Assembly: GCF_014192645.1 (NCBI RefSeq)
Contig: NZ_JACHYE010000002.1
Location: 186,001-250,000, forward strand
DNA: 64,000 bases
From: Herbaspirillum sp. Sphag64
GTDB lineage: Bacteria > Pseudomonadota > Gammaproteobacteria > Burkholderiales > Burkholderiaceae_D
Reading direction: 5' to 3'
Shown: positions 18,554 through 28,238 of the stretch, one piece after another
How the letters are laid out: each line of letters opens with the position of its first letter
Numbering within the stretch: the stretch's first letter is position 1
Made by a program: the position numbers and the translations under genes
The notes under the pieces: generated by a model
Seen by the model: the letters and a program-made list of their open reading frames with translations, nothing else
The model's database searches: none
What the model was told of the DNA's origin: nothing

Positions 18554-19612
18554 TCAGCGTGACGGACTGGATTGGTTCGCAAGATTGACGAACTCATTGG
18601 TAAAGGTACGCGACAGATCAATGTGCTTCCCCTTCACATTGGGGTTGAATCCAGTAAGCACCGACAAGACCGTTTCAGGGCCACCGGCCGCCATGCGGCC
18701 GTCCGGAGAATACATGCTCAGGGAATTTTGCAAGGCTTGCACATACAAGGCCTTGTTGCTACCGACATAATCGGACGGCATCTGTGCCGCGATTTCGGCA
18801 GCACTATGCGTTTGAATGAACTTCAAGGCCCTCACCAGCGCCCGCGCCAATCTACTGGCATCCTCTCTGTGGGTGTGCAGCCAATTGGTCTGCACATACA
18901 GGCTCGCGCCAGGATATAAGCCGCCGAGTGCCTTACGCGTACCTTCAGCAGTACGCATGTCCACCAGGATTGATGCTTCACCGCTCTTGAGCATTTGCGA
19001 TACAGTCGGTTCGGTGGTCATCCCTGCATCGATACGACCCTGCTTCATCGCCGCAATGAAGGTGTTGTCAGCTCCGACTGGCATGAGCGAATATTGATTT
19101 GGTGCAATACCCTGACGTGAGGCCAGATACTGGGTCAGGAAATTGGTGGACGACCCCAAGCCGGTTACACCCATGGTTCTGCCCTTGATGTCTTTCATGC
19201 TCTTGATCCAGCCTGCAGCATGGCGTGAAACCAGTACCACTTCACCCGGCACCTGCGCCAGCAATACGATGGAAGTAATGTCCTTGCCACGACTCTGCAA
19301 GTCAATCGTATGATCGTAAAAGCCGACCACCGCCTGCACCGCGCCAGCCAGCAACTCATTCTCTGCATCGACACCGGCCAGCTGGTTCTGTAACTCGACC
19401 TCCAGCCCCTCCTGCCTGAAATAACCCAGCTGCTCGGCCAGCTTGGCCGGCAGATAAATCAATTTGGTGCTGCCGCCGACCATGATGGCAATCTTGCTGG
19501 CCGCTACGGCTTGTCCCGGCATGAGCAGGCCGGCCATGGCAACGACAGCCAACAGAGCCGATAGCAGGGGCTTGAGCAGCAAAAGCAAAATTCGGTGCAA
19601 TGATTGATTCAT
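18554..19612 (-). CDS. NitT/TauT-type ABC substrate-binding protein (orphan)
   Basis: A 352-residue periplasmic protein from the start at 19612, chosen because it begins the signal peptide (MNQSLHRI then a long hydrophobic run to GQAVA). It belongs to the SsuA/TauA/THI5-like binding-protein family: KIAIMVGGSTKLIYLPAKLA opens the first lobe, and the segment from VTGLGSSTNFLTQYLA forms the hinge region. These proteins bind sulfonates, nitrate or pyrimidines. No permease or ATPase gene is adjacent. It diverges from a TctD-type regulator with ~195 bp between them, so it may be a target of that system or act with it as a sensor. Confidence 0.85.
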   Translation of the reverse strand: MNQSLHRILLLLLKPLLSALLAVVAMAGLLMPGQAVAASKIAIMVGGSTKLIYLPAKLAEQLGYFRQEGLEVELQNQLAGVDAENELLAGAVQAVVGFYDHTIDLQSRGKDITSIVLLAQVPGEVVLVSRHAAGWIKSMKDIKGRTMGVTGLGSSTNFLTQYLASRQGIAPNQYSLMPVGADNTFIAAMKQGRIDAGMTTEPTVSQMLKSGEASILVDMRTAEGTRKALGGLYPGASLYVQTNWLHTHREDASRLARALVRALKFIQTHSAAEIAAQMPSDYVGSNKALYVQALQNSLSMYSPDGRMAAGGPETVLSVLTGFNPNVKGKHIDLSRTFTNEFVNLANQSSPSR

Positions 19613-19806
19613 GGTTTTCTGGCCAGCGACAGTACCTGTCCATAGTTCTGCAAAAGGCAAAATTCTAAACCTAAGCACGCCGCTGTGCGTTAGCACGACG
19701 ACATATACTTCCATTTTGTTGGTCGCATGACGCGTTGCATAGCGCGCTTGGCAGCTTTCCCGGATAATGCTGGCTTCTACTCAGCAACAAGATTTAGGTT
19801 CACGGC

Positions 19807-20481
19807 ATGAAACTGCTGCTCATCGAAGATAATCCGCAGCTGGCGCACTGGCTCACGCAAATCCTGCGCGAGAACCAGTTCAGTGTCGACGTCGCCAACG
19901 ATGGTGAAATGGCAGATCAGGTATTGCTGACCGAAAACTATGATGTCGTGCTGCTGGATCTGATGCTGCCCAAGATGAGCGGGAAAAGTGTTTTGCGGCG
20001 CCTGCGTGAGCGTCACAATGCCGTGCCGGTGATGATCTTGACCGCCAGCGGCTCGATTGACGAAAAAGTCGAATGTCTCGGTGCCGGTGCTGACGATTAT
20101 CTGGTCAAACCATTTGAAGTCCGCGAACTGGTCGCCCGCATCAAGGTACTGATCCGCCGTCAGACCCCCGACAAGGCCGCCGAAATCCATTGCGGCGACC
20201 TCAGCTATGACAGCAACACCCGCCAGTTTGCGATTGCCTGTAAAACACTGGCACTGCCAGCCCGTGAACACGACGTCCTGGAAATCCTGATGCTCAAGCA
20301 AGGCAAGACGATCTCCAAGAATGCGCTCATGAATGGCATCTTCAATTTATCTGAAGAACCCAGCGCGGACGCCATCGAAATCTATATCTCGCGCCTGCGC
20401 AAGAAGCTCGAACATTGCCAGGCTTCCATCATGACGCTGCGTGGTCTGGGCTACCTGCTCAAGCAAAAAGATGATCGTTAG
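19807..20481 (+). CDS. OmpR-family response regulator, TctD-like
   Basis: A 224-residue regulator: receiver domain with acidic pair Glu7-Asp8, phospho-acceptor Asp51 (VLLDLMLP) and YLVKPFE switch lysine, then a winged-helix domain ending in LRGLGYLL. TctD regulators control tricarboxylate and other organic-acid uptake, but the ligand here is open. The kinase gene starts inside its last codons (11-bp overlap), so the two are co-translated. It diverges from a periplasmic binding-protein gene. Confidence 0.9.
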   Translation: MKLLLIEDNPQLAHWLTQILRENQFSVDVANDGEMADQVLLTENYDVVLLDLMLPKMSGKSVLRRLRERHNAVPVMILTASGSIDEKVECLGAGADDYLVKPFEVRELVARIKVLIRRQTPDKAAEIHCGDLSYDSNTRQFAIACKTLALPAREHDVLEILMLKQGKTISKNALMNGIFNLSEEPSADAIEIYISRLRKKLEHCQASIMTLRGLGYLLKQKDDR

Positions 20482-21868
20482 CCTACGCCTGCGCCTGCTG
20501 CTCTGGCTACTGATCCCGCTGACTGTCTACGTCGGCATCAGCACCCGCTACACCTATGACAGCGCCGTGGCTAGTGCTGACCTGGTACAGGACCGTGCGC
20601 TGCTGGCCTCGGCACGCATGATTGCCGGGCAGGTCAACTGGCAGGATGGTGCTCCCTCGGTCAGCATCCCGCCAGCAGCGCTGGAGCTGTTTGCCTCGCC
20701 CAGTCATGATCAGGTCTACTACCAGGTGTTGATGGATGACGATACCTTGCTCGCCGGTCGTCCCGACGTCCCCGTCACGATCGATTTTGCCCAGACTACA
20801 CCGAGCTACAGCACGACCAGCTTCAATCAGCAGCCGCTGCGCGTGGTCAGCTACGTGCGGGCGCTGTACGACAACGGCACCTTACGCATGGTCGCAGTCT
20901 CGGTCGGTCAGACCATGCGCGGCCATCAGCAACTGCTCGACGATACCTGGCAACCGGCACTGCATCGCCAGCTCATCATGTTGCTGCTGGCCGTAGCCTT
21001 GGTAATGGTGGGCCTGACCATCGAACTGCGGCCGATTCTACGGGTCAAGGACGAACTCGCCACCCGTGAGCCAACCTCACTGACACCGCTACGCATCGGG
21101 CAACTACAACTGGAACTACGGCCCATCGTCGAAGCCATCAATCTGTATATCCAGCGACTCAACAAGCAGGTATCGGAACAAAAGCGCTTCATCACCGATG
21201 CCGCGCATCAGTTGCGTACGCCACTGACACTGATCGATTCACAGATCCAGTTTGCGCGCCAGCTCAACAATCAGGAGCGTATGCCGCAGGTATTGCAGGC
21301 ATTGCAACTGAGCAGCCGCAACATGACTGACCTGACCAACAAGCTGCTCCAGCTGTCACAGGCGGAAGCGTCCAATAGCGCCACCTTCCCGCGTCAGCCG
21401 GTCGAACTGGTCGCCCTGACGGCTACCGTACTGGAAGAACTGGTCAGCCTGGCACAACGCAAGCAAATTGATCTGGGGATGGAAACCACGCTTGAAGAAA
21501 GCTGGGTGATGGGCAGCGAAACACTGCTCTCGGGCATGCTGATGAACCTGATCGACAATGCCCTACGCTACACGCCGGAACAGGGCAAAGTCACCATCAG
21601 CCTGAGCAATGATGGGCAAAAGCAGGTCGTCATCAACGTCACCGACAATGGCCCCGGCATTCCCGTCGAAGCACGCGAAAAGGTGTTTGAGCGATTCTAC
21701 CGCCACGGCTCGCCAGACCAGCATGGCGCAGGTCTGGGCATGGCAATCGTCAAGGAAATCGTAGAGGCATCACAAGGCACAATTACACTCGGCACGGCCG
21801 AACCAGGTACCGGACTGGTGGTGACAGTTGCCTTGCCTGGATGCCCCGCGCCAGGAGTGTTTGACTAA
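20471..21868 (+). CDS. Sensor histidine kinase, TctE-like
   Basis: A 465-residue inner-membrane kinase from the ATG at 20471, chosen because it places the first membrane segment (LRLRLLLWLLIP) at the N-terminus and overlaps the regulator by 11 bp. It has a periplasmic 2CSK-type sensor region (~residues 25-165) and a second membrane segment (~residues 170-190). The HisKA domain carries the phospho-acceptor His246 in DAAHQLRTPL, and the ATPase domain has an N box (NLIDNALRYTP) and G boxes (DNGPGIP, GAGLGMAIV). It pairs with the upstream TctD-like regulator. The signal is unknown; flanking binding proteins are candidates for ligand delivery. Confidence 0.92.
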   Translation: MIVSLRLRLLLWLLIPLTVYVGISTRYTYDSAVASADLVQDRALLASARMIAGQVNWQDGAPSVSIPPAALELFASPSHDQVYYQVLMDDDTLLAGRPDVPVTIDFAQTTPSYSTTSFNQQPLRVVSYVRALYDNGTLRMVAVSVGQTMRGHQQLLDDTWQPALHRQLIMLLLAVALVMVGLTIELRPILRVKDELATREPTSLTPLRIGQLQLELRPIVEAINLYIQRLNKQVSEQKRFITDAAHQLRTPLTLIDSQIQFARQLNNQERMPQVLQALQLSSRNMTDLTNKLLQLSQAEASNSATFPRQPVELVALTATVLEELVSLAQRKQIDLGMETTLEESWVMGSETLLSGMLMNLIDNALRYTPEQGKVTISLSNDGQKQVVINVTDNGPGIPVEAREKVFERFYRHGSPDQHGAGLGMAIVKEIVEASQGTITLGTAEPGTGLVVTVALPGCPAPGVFD

Positions 21869-21927
21869 TCATTCACCGGCTGACAGATATCGTCAGCGAA
21901 CAACGCAGCAAATTTTCAGCGCATTTC

Positions 21928-22986
21928 TCACCGATATTTATCCGCATATTTCTCCACAATGTCGAGGTTATCCCGTGTGATGAAACCGGGCCCGGAACTG
22001 ATTCTTCCCAGACTATAGGACGGCTGCAAACCATAGTCCTCGAGGCGTTTCTGATACCTAGGATTGTCGTTAAGAATCTGACGGATTTTCAGTGGAACCG
22101 AAGTCTTCTCCTGCCTTGCAATCGCCAGCGCAGCCACGGCGATATAGCCCTGTAGATAGGGTTGCTGATCGATCGCGAACTGAATGGCACCGGCCCGGAT
22201 GCCTGCACCGATCACACGGGAAAAATCAAAGGTACAAAAGAATATCTTGCCAGTGAGTCCCAGATCGCGCACTGCCTCCAGCGCGGGTGCAGCCGAGGGT
22301 GGCCCCAGTGCCAGCAAGGCACCCACGTTCGGATGCGCGCGCAGAAAGTTGGTGACTTCACGCTTGATGTCAGCGGGATTGGTACCGGCATAGAGCATCG
22401 CATCACGGTAATCAACACCTAACGCATCAGCAAAACCACGACAGCGATCCGCCGGCGACGTGGTATTGACAAAGTGCGTCACGCAAAGGAACGATGTCAC
22501 ACCCGCTGCCTTGGCCCTCCTGCCGGCCTGTTCGCCTGCCCGGTAATCATTCTGACTGATGTGCATCAAGGCACCCAGCCTGATCGCCTGCTCGTCAGTG
22601 CCGACGTTGATGGTTACCAGTGGAATTTTGTTAAGGGTTATCTGCGTAATGGACGCCTGCAACAAGTCAAAGTTTGGGATGGTCGTGATCACGCCATCAT
22701 AGTTGCCCTGCGCTGCCTGGCGATTCATCTTGACCATCTGGTTAAGATCACCATTGGCCGGATTGAGATAATCGGTCTGCACACCGAAGTCCTCGTCGGC
22801 CTGACGTACCGCGTTTTTCACGATATTCCACCAGGGATCGCCGTCAGCACCATGACTGATCAGCACAAAATGGGCTTCTGCCGCCTGCGCATTGAGCTGC
22901 GAGAACGCTATCAATAGCGTATAGAAAAAGAGACGCGCCACAAAAACGAACTTCAACGACCAGCATGTATCACGGTGATTGCTCAT
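21928..22986 (-). CDS. Periplasmic sugar-binding protein, ribose/LuxP type (orphan)
   Basis: A 352-residue protein from the ATG at 22986, which opens a signal peptide (hydrophobic run ending LNAQA). It is a type I periplasmic binding protein: HGADGDPWW in strand 1, the DGVITTIPNF loop, and GKIFFCTFD in the C-terminal lobe. No ABC permease or ATPase is adjacent, and it is convergent with the TctE-type kinase. It may bring a ligand to a sensor or to a transporter encoded elsewhere. No strong ribosome-binding site precedes the start. Substrate unknown. Confidence 0.82.
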   Translation of the reverse strand: MSNHRDTCWSLKFVFVARLFFYTLLIAFSQLNAQAAEAHFVLISHGADGDPWWNIVKNAVRQADEDFGVQTDYLNPANGDLNQMVKMNRQAAQGNYDGVITTIPNFDLLQASITQITLNKIPLVTINVGTDEQAIRLGALMHISQNDYRAGEQAGRRAKAAGVTSFLCVTHFVNTTSPADRCRGFADALGVDYRDAMLYAGTNPADIKREVTNFLRAHPNVGALLALGPPSAAPALEAVRDLGLTGKIFFCTFDFSRVIGAGIRAGAIQFAIDQQPYLQGYIAVAALAIARQEKTSVPLKIRQILNDNPRYQKRLEDYGLQPSYSLGRISSGPGFITRDNLDIVEKYADKYR

Positions 22987-23170
22987 GATTATCGACTCAT
23001 GATTATTGATTCTAATTGTTGCATTGACGAGGGACGAGTTTGTCGATGTGTTCATTGACGATCCACGCTTTGCGCGGTTGTTAATGGATGAAAGAATACG
23101 CCAAAGTGGACAAAATGTCCTAACGGCAATGACGCGCCCGCATGCCCATGTGGATCGCCTCAAAAAGCAA

Positions 23171-23195
23171 AAAAGCCAGCAATAAGCTGGCTTTT
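23171..23195 (-). terminator. Terminator after ilvD
   Basis: A 10-bp stem AAAAGCCAGC/GCTGGCTTTT with loop AATAA, about 35 bp downstream of the ilvD stop on the minus strand. Confidence 0.85.
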
Positions 23196-23230
23196 TCACA
23201 ACGACTATATCAGCGCCTGGCGCTGGTAGT

Positions 23231-25093
23231 TCAGCGCTTGAGCTGCTCCAGATCACGCACAGCGCCACGATCCGCGGACGTCGTCAAGGCTGCATAGGCT
23301 TGCAGCGCTTGTGACACAAAACGCTCACGATTGACGGGCTTCCAGGCATCCTGACCACGCGCTTCCATCGCGGCACGGCGGCTCGCCAGTTCCTCGGCAG
23401 AGACACGCAGGTTGATGGTACGCGCGGGGATATCGATATCCACCAGATCGCCCTCTTGCACCAGACCGATAGCACCGCCTTCAGCCGCTTCCGGCGAAGC
23501 ATGACCAATCACCAGGCCCGACGAGCCACCCGAGAAACGACCGTCGGTAAACAATGCACATGCCTTACCAAGGCCCTTCGACTTGATATACGAGGTCGGA
23601 TACAGCATTTCCTGCATGCCAGGGCCACCCTTAGGGCCTTCGTAACGCACGATGACCACATCACCGGCGTGTACCTTGTCACCCAGAATGCCCTCCACTG
23701 CCGCATCCTGACTTTCGAAAACCCGTGCGGTACCCGAGAATTTCAGAATGCTTTCATCCACGCCAGCCGTCTTGACGATACAACCCTTCTCGGCGATGTT
23801 GCCATACAGGACCGCCAGACCACCATCCTGCGAGTAAGCATGCGCGCGATCGCGGATGCAACCGGCAGTGCGGTCGAGGTCGTTATTTTCATAGCGTTCT
23901 GCCTGAGAAAACGCCACCTGAGTCGGCACCCCACCTGGCGCAGCGCGGAACAGCTGGAGAACTGCGGCATCTTTGCTGACACTGATATCGTATTTTTCGA
24001 TCGCCTCACCCAGCGTCTTGCTGTGCACGGTCGGCAAGGAGGTATCGAGCAGACCGGCACGCGCTAGTTCACCCAGAATCGAGATAATGCCACCGGCGCG
24101 ATGCACGTCTTCGATATGGAACTTGTCGGTCATCGGTGCCACCTTGCACAGACAAGGTACCTTGCGCGAGATGCGGTCGATGTCCGCCATCGTAAACGCC
24201 ACTTGCGCCTCATGCGCAGCTGCCAGCAAGTGCAACACGGTATTGGTCGAGCCACCCATGGAAACATCCAGCGCCATCGCATTTTCAAACGCCTGCTTGG
24301 TGGCGATGCTGCGTGGCAGTACCGAATAATCGTCCTGCTCATAGTGACGCTTTGCCAGTTCGACAATCAGTCGGCCAGCGCGCAGGAACAACTCTTTGCG
24401 GTCAGCATGGGTTGCCACGATGGTGCCGTTACCAGGCAGGGCCAAACCCAGCGCTTCGGTCAGGCAGTTCATCGAATTGGCAGTAAACATACCTGAGCAG
24501 GAGCCACAGGTTGGACAGGCCGAGCGCTCAATTTCTGCCACATCGGCATCCGAAACATTGGTGTCACCGGCCTTGATCATGGCGTCGATCAGGTCCAGCT
24601 TGATGACTTTCTTGTCGTTGTTGACAACCTTGATCACCTTACCGGCTTCCATCGGACCACCGGACACAAACACCACCGGGATGTTCAGGCGCATGGCAGC
24701 CATCAGCATGCCTGGGGTGATCTTGTCACAGTTGGAGATACAGACCATGGCGTCGGCACAGTGCGCGTTGACCATGTATTCCACCGAATCTGCAATCAGA
24801 TCGCGCGATGGCAGGGAGTACAGCATGCCGCCGTGCCCCATGGCGATACCATCATCGACGGCGATGGTATTGAATTCCTTGGCAACACCGCCGGAGGCTT
24901 CAATCTCACGCGCTACCAGTTGCCCCAGATCCTTCAGGTGAACGTGGCCTGGCACGAATTGCGTGAACGAATTAACAACGGCGACGATTGGTTTCTCGAA
25001 GTCGCCGTCCTTCATGCCGGTTGCGCGCCACAAAGCGCGGGCACCTGCCATGTTGCGACCTTGCGTGGTCGTGCGGGAACGGTATGTAGGCAT
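23231..25093 (-). CDS. ilvD: Dihydroxy-acid dehydratase
   Basis: This 620-residue enzyme dehydrates 2,3-dihydroxy-isovalerate and -methylvalerate in valine, isoleucine and leucine synthesis. It carries an Fe-S cluster; the ligand motifs [11 protein letters not shown] and [11 protein letters not shown] are present, and length and motifs match the E. coli enzyme (616). The ribosome-binding site AGGAG is well placed before the ATG. It is monocistronic, with a terminator behind it. A perfect inverted repeat lies about 90 bp upstream and may be an operator. Confidence 0.95.
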   Translation of the reverse strand: MPTYRSRTTTQGRNMAGARALWRATGMKDGDFEKPIVAVVNSFTQFVPGHVHLKDLGQLVAREIEASGGVAKEFNTIAVDDGIAMGHGGMLYSLPSRDLIADSVEYMVNAHCADAMVCISNCDKITPGMLMAAMRLNIPVVFVSGGPMEAGKVIKVVNNDKKVIKLDLIDAMIKAGDTNVSDADVAEIERSACPTCGSCSGMFTANSMNCLTEALGLALPGNGTIVATHADRKELFLRAGRLIVELAKRHYEQDDYSVLPRSIATKQAFENAMALDVSMGGSTNTVLHLLAAAHEAQVAFTMADIDRISRKVPCLCKVAPMTDKFHIEDVHRAGGIISILGELARAGLLDTSLPTVHSKTLGEAIEKYDISVSKDAAVLQLFRAAPGGVPTQVAFSQAERYENNDLDRTAGCIRDRAHAYSQDGGLAVLYGNIAEKGCIVKTAGVDESILKFSGTARVFESQDAAVEGILGDKVHAGDVVIVRYEGPKGGPGMQEMLYPTSYIKSKGLGKACALFTDGRFSGGSSGLVIGHASPEAAEGGAIGLVQEGDLVDIDIPARTINLRVSAEELASRRAAMEARGQDAWKPVNRERFVSQALQAYAALTTSADRGAVRDLEQLKR

Positions 25094-25180
25094 GATGGGG
25101 TCTCCTCAGAACTGGTATCAAATCAAGGCGACAAGATTGCCGTGAGTGCTACCAACTGTCAAATATATAATTTGATGGTT

Positions 25181-25203
25181 ATTAATACTTTTTACGTATT
25201 AAT
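25181..25203. promoter_or_regulatory. Inverted repeat upstream of ilvD
   Basis: ATTAATAC and GTATTAAT form a perfect 8-bp dyad with a 7-bp spacer, in an A+T-rich stretch about 90 bp upstream of ilvD. A looser dyad (CAAATATATAATTTG) lies just beside it. The size and composition suit a dimeric regulator such as a LysR-type protein, but no regulator is identified. Confidence 0.45.
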
Positions 25204-25282
25204 CGATGCGTTGAGCAACACGCCATGAGCGATCACTTGCATGACATCCTGAAGGCCATGCAAGTTACCTTCTCCGTGTAGT

Positions 25283-25618
25283 TTATTCAGCCCAGAACTT
25301 GTTGAGTGAGTCGATATGCTCTTGCGAGACGTGTTGCAACAAGGACGCGGCGGCAATCGACAGACGCATCAAATTGGCGGCATCGGTTTTGCCGATGGCC
25401 GGTGGTGAGGCTTCTTCGGCTTCACAGTCGAGATTGATTTCGCGTACCAAGTCACTGGCATAAACGATTTGCAAGCTGCTGCGGATAGCTGCGGTAACGT
25501 CACGGGTCAGTTCGATGAAATCGGCGAAGCGTCCTTCTTTGCCGGGGCCGAAGATCCAGCGGGAGTCTTCGTGGGTGGGGGGGATGGTTTGTTGATCAGG
25601 TGTTTGGGGAATGCTCAT
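25283..25618 (-). CDS. Small conserved-looking cytoplasmic protein, unknown
   Basis: A 111-residue protein from the ATG at 25618, which has AAGGA 7 nt upstream; the frame extends further but lacks such a site. The N-terminal ~20 residues are polar and Pro/Thr-rich. The rest looks helical, with RFADFIELTRDVTAAIRSSL and a C-terminal helix rich in Ala/Leu (NLMRLSIAAASLL). There are no membrane segments or signal peptide. It vaguely recalls small DUF6124-type helical proteins of pseudomonads, but I would not assign it. It sits alone between ilvD and tRNA-Val. Confidence 0.6.
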   Translation of the reverse strand: MSIPQTPDQQTIPPTHEDSRWIFGPGKEGRFADFIELTRDVTAAIRSSLQIVYASDLVREINLDCEAEEASPPAIGKTDAANLMRLSIAAASLLQHVSQEHIDSLNKFWAE

Positions 25619-25820
25619 CACAGAATCCTTAGCAAATATAAACAGCAAAGCCGAAGCGCGGCCTGTTCGCCATCTATGAATTCGAGCTTCCCAACTCGGA
25701 CCCGTTTTTCTCCGGGACTTGCGCAGTATCCTTTGTTGCCTCGGTTATCGTCAAGGCAATGAGTTTGACAGGCAGTGAGTTTGTTTCTTATCAGTTTTTT
25801 CGCTGAAGAGCCGCAAAAAC

Positions 25821-25847
25821 AAAAAAGCCCGCACGAAGCGAGCTTTT
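25821..25847 (-). terminator. Terminator of tRNA-Val
   Basis: A hairpin AAAAGCCCGC/GCGAGCTTTT with one mismatch and loop ACGAA lies just downstream of the tRNA 3' end. On the minus strand it ends in a run of T. Confidence 0.75.
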
Positions 25848-25855
25848 AGAAATTC

Positions 25856-25930
25856 TGGTGGAAAGTGCAAGTTTCGAACTTGCGACCCCTGCAGTGTGAA
25901 TGCAGTGCTCTACCCCTGAGCTAACCTTCC
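25856..25930 (-). tRNA. tRNA-Val (anticodon CAC)
   Basis: A 75-nt cloverleaf on the minus strand. The acceptor stem GGAAGGT pairs with ACTTTCC (one G-T pair), the D arm is GCTC-AGGGGTA-GAGC, and the anticodon arm CTGCA-TTCACAC-TGCAG puts CAC at positions 34-36. The T arm is GCAAG-TTCGAAA-CTTGC. The discriminator A and CCA end are encoded. It decodes GUG. Confidence 0.96.
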
Positions 25931-26048
25931 GATGGGTTTATTGCTGATGCTTTCACAAACACGTCTTATGTGAAGCGGCGCGTATTATTGCATAGAATTC
26001 ATTGCCCGGGCAAGCAGCTTTCAACACCAGTTACCCGGCAGTGATTAC

Positions 26049-26789
26049 TTACTGCGCCGGAGCAGGCGCAGCGGCGACTTCGGGCACAGGTTCCGTGCGC
26101 CATACGCAAGTGCCTCTCACCTCCTTGTCGAGCGCACCGAGCACAGCCTCATGCAAGGCCAGCTCATCTTCACTGGCAGCAACCACCATCACCTCAGCCA
26201 ACGGTACCAACTCAATCTCAACAGCGCCTTCATCCTGCTCATCGGCAGCACCAAGATCCATGGTCAGACTGTTCTGACCACGCGTCATCGCCAGATAGAC
26301 TTCGGCCAGCAAGGCTGCATCCAGCAAACCACCGTGCAAGGTACGGTGTGCATTGGAAATACCGTAACGGTCGCACAAGGCATCCAGCGAATTGCGTCGT
26401 CCCGGATGCTGCTCCTTGGCCATTTGCAGCGAGTCGACAATATTGTCAACGTGCTCGGCAAACGGTGGCAGACCTAACAGCTTGAACTCGGCATCCAGGA
26501 AGCCAACGTCAAAGGTCGCGTTGTGAATGATGATTTCTGCATCACGCACATAATCCCGGAACTCATCCACAATCTGCGCGAACTTGGGCTTGTCGCGAAG
26601 GAACTCGGTGGTCAATCCGTGTACCGCCAGCGCGCCCTCTTCCGAGTCGCGCTCGGGGTTGATATAGAAGTGCAGGTTGTTGCCGGTGAGCTGGCGATTA
26701 ACCAGCTCGACGCAACCGATTTCGATAATGCGATCGCCACTGCGCGCATTCAGGCCCGTGGTTTCAGTATCAAGAACAATTTGACGCAT
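26049..26789 (-). CDS. dnaQ: DNA polymerase III epsilon subunit (3'-5' proofreading exonuclease)
   Basis: This 246-residue protein is the proofreading exonuclease of the replicative polymerase. The Exo motifs are visible: DTETTG (Asp7, Glu9), HNATFDVGFLD, and HGGLLDAALLA with the catalytic His/Asp. The C-terminal ~60 residues are an acidic, Ala/Pro-rich tail of the kind that binds the alpha subunit. The start at 26789 is preferred because GGAG lies directly upstream; a Met six codons earlier overlaps the rnhA stop (TAATG) but lacks such a site. rnhA lies immediately upstream and is co-transcribed. Confidence 0.95.
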   Translation of the reverse strand: MRQIVLDTETTGLNARSGDRIIEIGCVELVNRQLTGNNLHFYINPERDSEEGALAVHGLTTEFLRDKPKFAQIVDEFRDYVRDAEIIIHNATFDVGFLDAEFKLLGLPPFAEHVDNIVDSLQMAKEQHPGRRNSLDALCDRYGISNAHRTLHGGLLDAALLAEVYLAMTRGQNSLTMDLGAADEQDEGAVEIELVPLAEVMVVAASEDELALHEAVLGALDKEVRGTCVWRTEPVPEVAAAPAPAQ

Positions 26790-26806
26790 GTTTTCTCCGG
26801 ATGACA

Positions 26807-27274
26807 TTAACGCACTGTCTCCACGCCACGATTGGCGAGTTGATCGGCACGCTCATTGCCAGGATGACCGGCATGTCCCTTGACCCAACGCCAGACAATC
26901 TTGTGCTCTGCTTGCGCGGCATCGAGCGCTTGCCACAAATCGACATTCTTGACCGGCTCACGCGATGCGGTCTTCCAGCCACGGGCCTTCCAGCCATGAA
27001 TCCACTCGCTGATCCCTTTTTGTACGTATTGGCTATCGGTGTAGACGGTGACATCACAGCGGCGGTTGAGCGCGTTGAGCGCTTCGATTACGGCCTTGAG
27101 TTCCATCCGGTTGTTGGTGGTGTTACGTTCGCCGCCGCACAACTCCTTTTCGCGTCCGCCGGCGACCAGCAACGCGCCCCAACCGCCAGTGCCGGGATTA
27201 CCCTTGCAGGCGCCATCAGCGTAAATTTCCACCTTGTCCAGACTGTCCTGCCCTGCTTGTTCTACGTTTTCCAT
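26807..27274 (-). CDS. rnhA: Ribonuclease HI
   Basis: This 155-residue enzyme degrades the RNA strand of RNA-DNA hybrids. The four acidic active-site residues are present (Asp20 in [11 protein letters not shown], Glu58 in NNRMELKA, Asp80 in YTDSQY, Asp144 in ERADQLA), together with the loop His134. It forms an operon with dnaQ downstream, and the methyltransferase gene lies 69 bp upstream; this order is typical of betaproteobacteria. Confidence 0.96.
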   Translation of the reverse strand: MENVEQAGQDSLDKVEIYADGACKGNPGTGGWGALLVAGGREKELCGGERNTTNNRMELKAVIEALNALNRRCDVTVYTDSQYVQKGISEWIHGWKARGWKTASREPVKNVDLWQALDAAQAEHKIVWRWVKGHAGHPGNERADQLANRGVETVR

Positions 27275-27343
27275 ACTGACTTCTTGTTAGACCTTCGATG
27301 TTGTTGCGTGTTGAATGGACCGGAATAGCATCCGGCCGCTATT

Positions 27344-28180
27344 TTATTCTCTGTGTTCGCGATGAATTCGATTGGTGGCGGGAACACCCTTGGGCACCTT
27401 CACCTTTTGCTTTTGCCAGGCCGGACCAATCAGGCGCATACCCTTGACACGCTTGATCGCCTGCACAATATAGACCGCACCAAGATAAGGCCACCAGCGG
27501 TCACCCGCCTTTTCCATGAAGTCAAAGCGCTGCAGCCATTTGTCAGTCGTGCACGGCGGCGCGTAGCAACCAAAGTGACCACGATTGACTTCCATATTGA
27601 GCAGCTGCAACCAGTCTTTAAGCCGCGGTAGGTTGATGAATTCACCATCCTGCGGCAGGAAATGCGCACCGGTCAGACGACCGACTCCTTGCCGCATGCC
27701 CCACAAGCTGATCGGATTAAAGCCACAGATAATGACTTGCCCCTCGGGAATCAATACCCGTTCGACCTCACGCAGTACCTGATGTGGCGCGGCGCTGAAC
27801 TCGAGCACATGCGGCAATACCACCAGATCCAGACTTTGCGTGGCAAACGGCAACTCTGAAAAATCATGCGCGACCACCTGCGGTATTGCCCGACCATCCT
27901 GAGAAACCAGTGGCATAGCAGTATCTGTCAGCCAGCGATAAGGCATACGATTGGCGTTGAGCGCCTCAATCTGCGGCAAACCGATCTGCACCGCATTGAA
28001 TCCGAAAATATCGGCTGTCAGGGCATCCAGATGCTTTTGCTCCCAGGCACGTACATAATTGCCGATGGGCGTCTGCAACCAGCTGTCGAGGTCCGTCACC
28101 GCCGCTTGCTGCGCGGACAGCCCACTGCTGCCAATAGGCTCTTCGGGAGCGGGTTTCGGCTTTTGGTCGTCACGCATCAC
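27344..28180 (-). CDS. Class I SAM-dependent methyltransferase of the gloB-rnhA block
   Basis: A 278-residue protein with a methyltransferase-11-like core. The motif I region is shifted or divergent (GFNAVQIGLPQ), while the LDLVVLPHVLEF and EGQVIICGFNP segments match post-I and motif III strands. The family is regularly found between gloB and rnhA in betaproteobacteria, but its substrate is not established. The C-terminal 40 residues are basic (KQKVKVPKG...). It is divergent from gloB across about 58 bp and heads a probable methyltransferase-rnhA-dnaQ transcription unit. Confidence 0.85.
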   Translation of the reverse strand: MMRDDQKPKPAPEEPIGSSGLSAQQAAVTDLDSWLQTPIGNYVRAWEQKHLDALTADIFGFNAVQIGLPQIEALNANRMPYRWLTDTAMPLVSQDGRAIPQVVAHDFSELPFATQSLDLVVLPHVLEFSAAPHQVLREVERVLIPEGQVIICGFNPISLWGMRQGVGRLTGAHFLPQDGEFINLPRLKDWLQLLNMEVNRGHFGCYAPPCTTDKWLQRFDFMEKAGDRWWPYLGAVYIVQAIKRVKGMRLIGPAWQKQKVKVPKGVPATNRIHREHRE

Positions 28181-28238
28181 GCCAGCCTCTCAGCGGGTAC
28201 ACTATGGCTGACTGACATTTCCGCCCACGCCGACCAAG

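Noticed and set aside
25225..25281. 18-codon frame on the plus strand between ilvD and the small unknown gene
   Set aside because: No ribosome-binding site and no downstream gene on that strand; the region is better explained as a hairpin (TTGCATG/CATGCAA).
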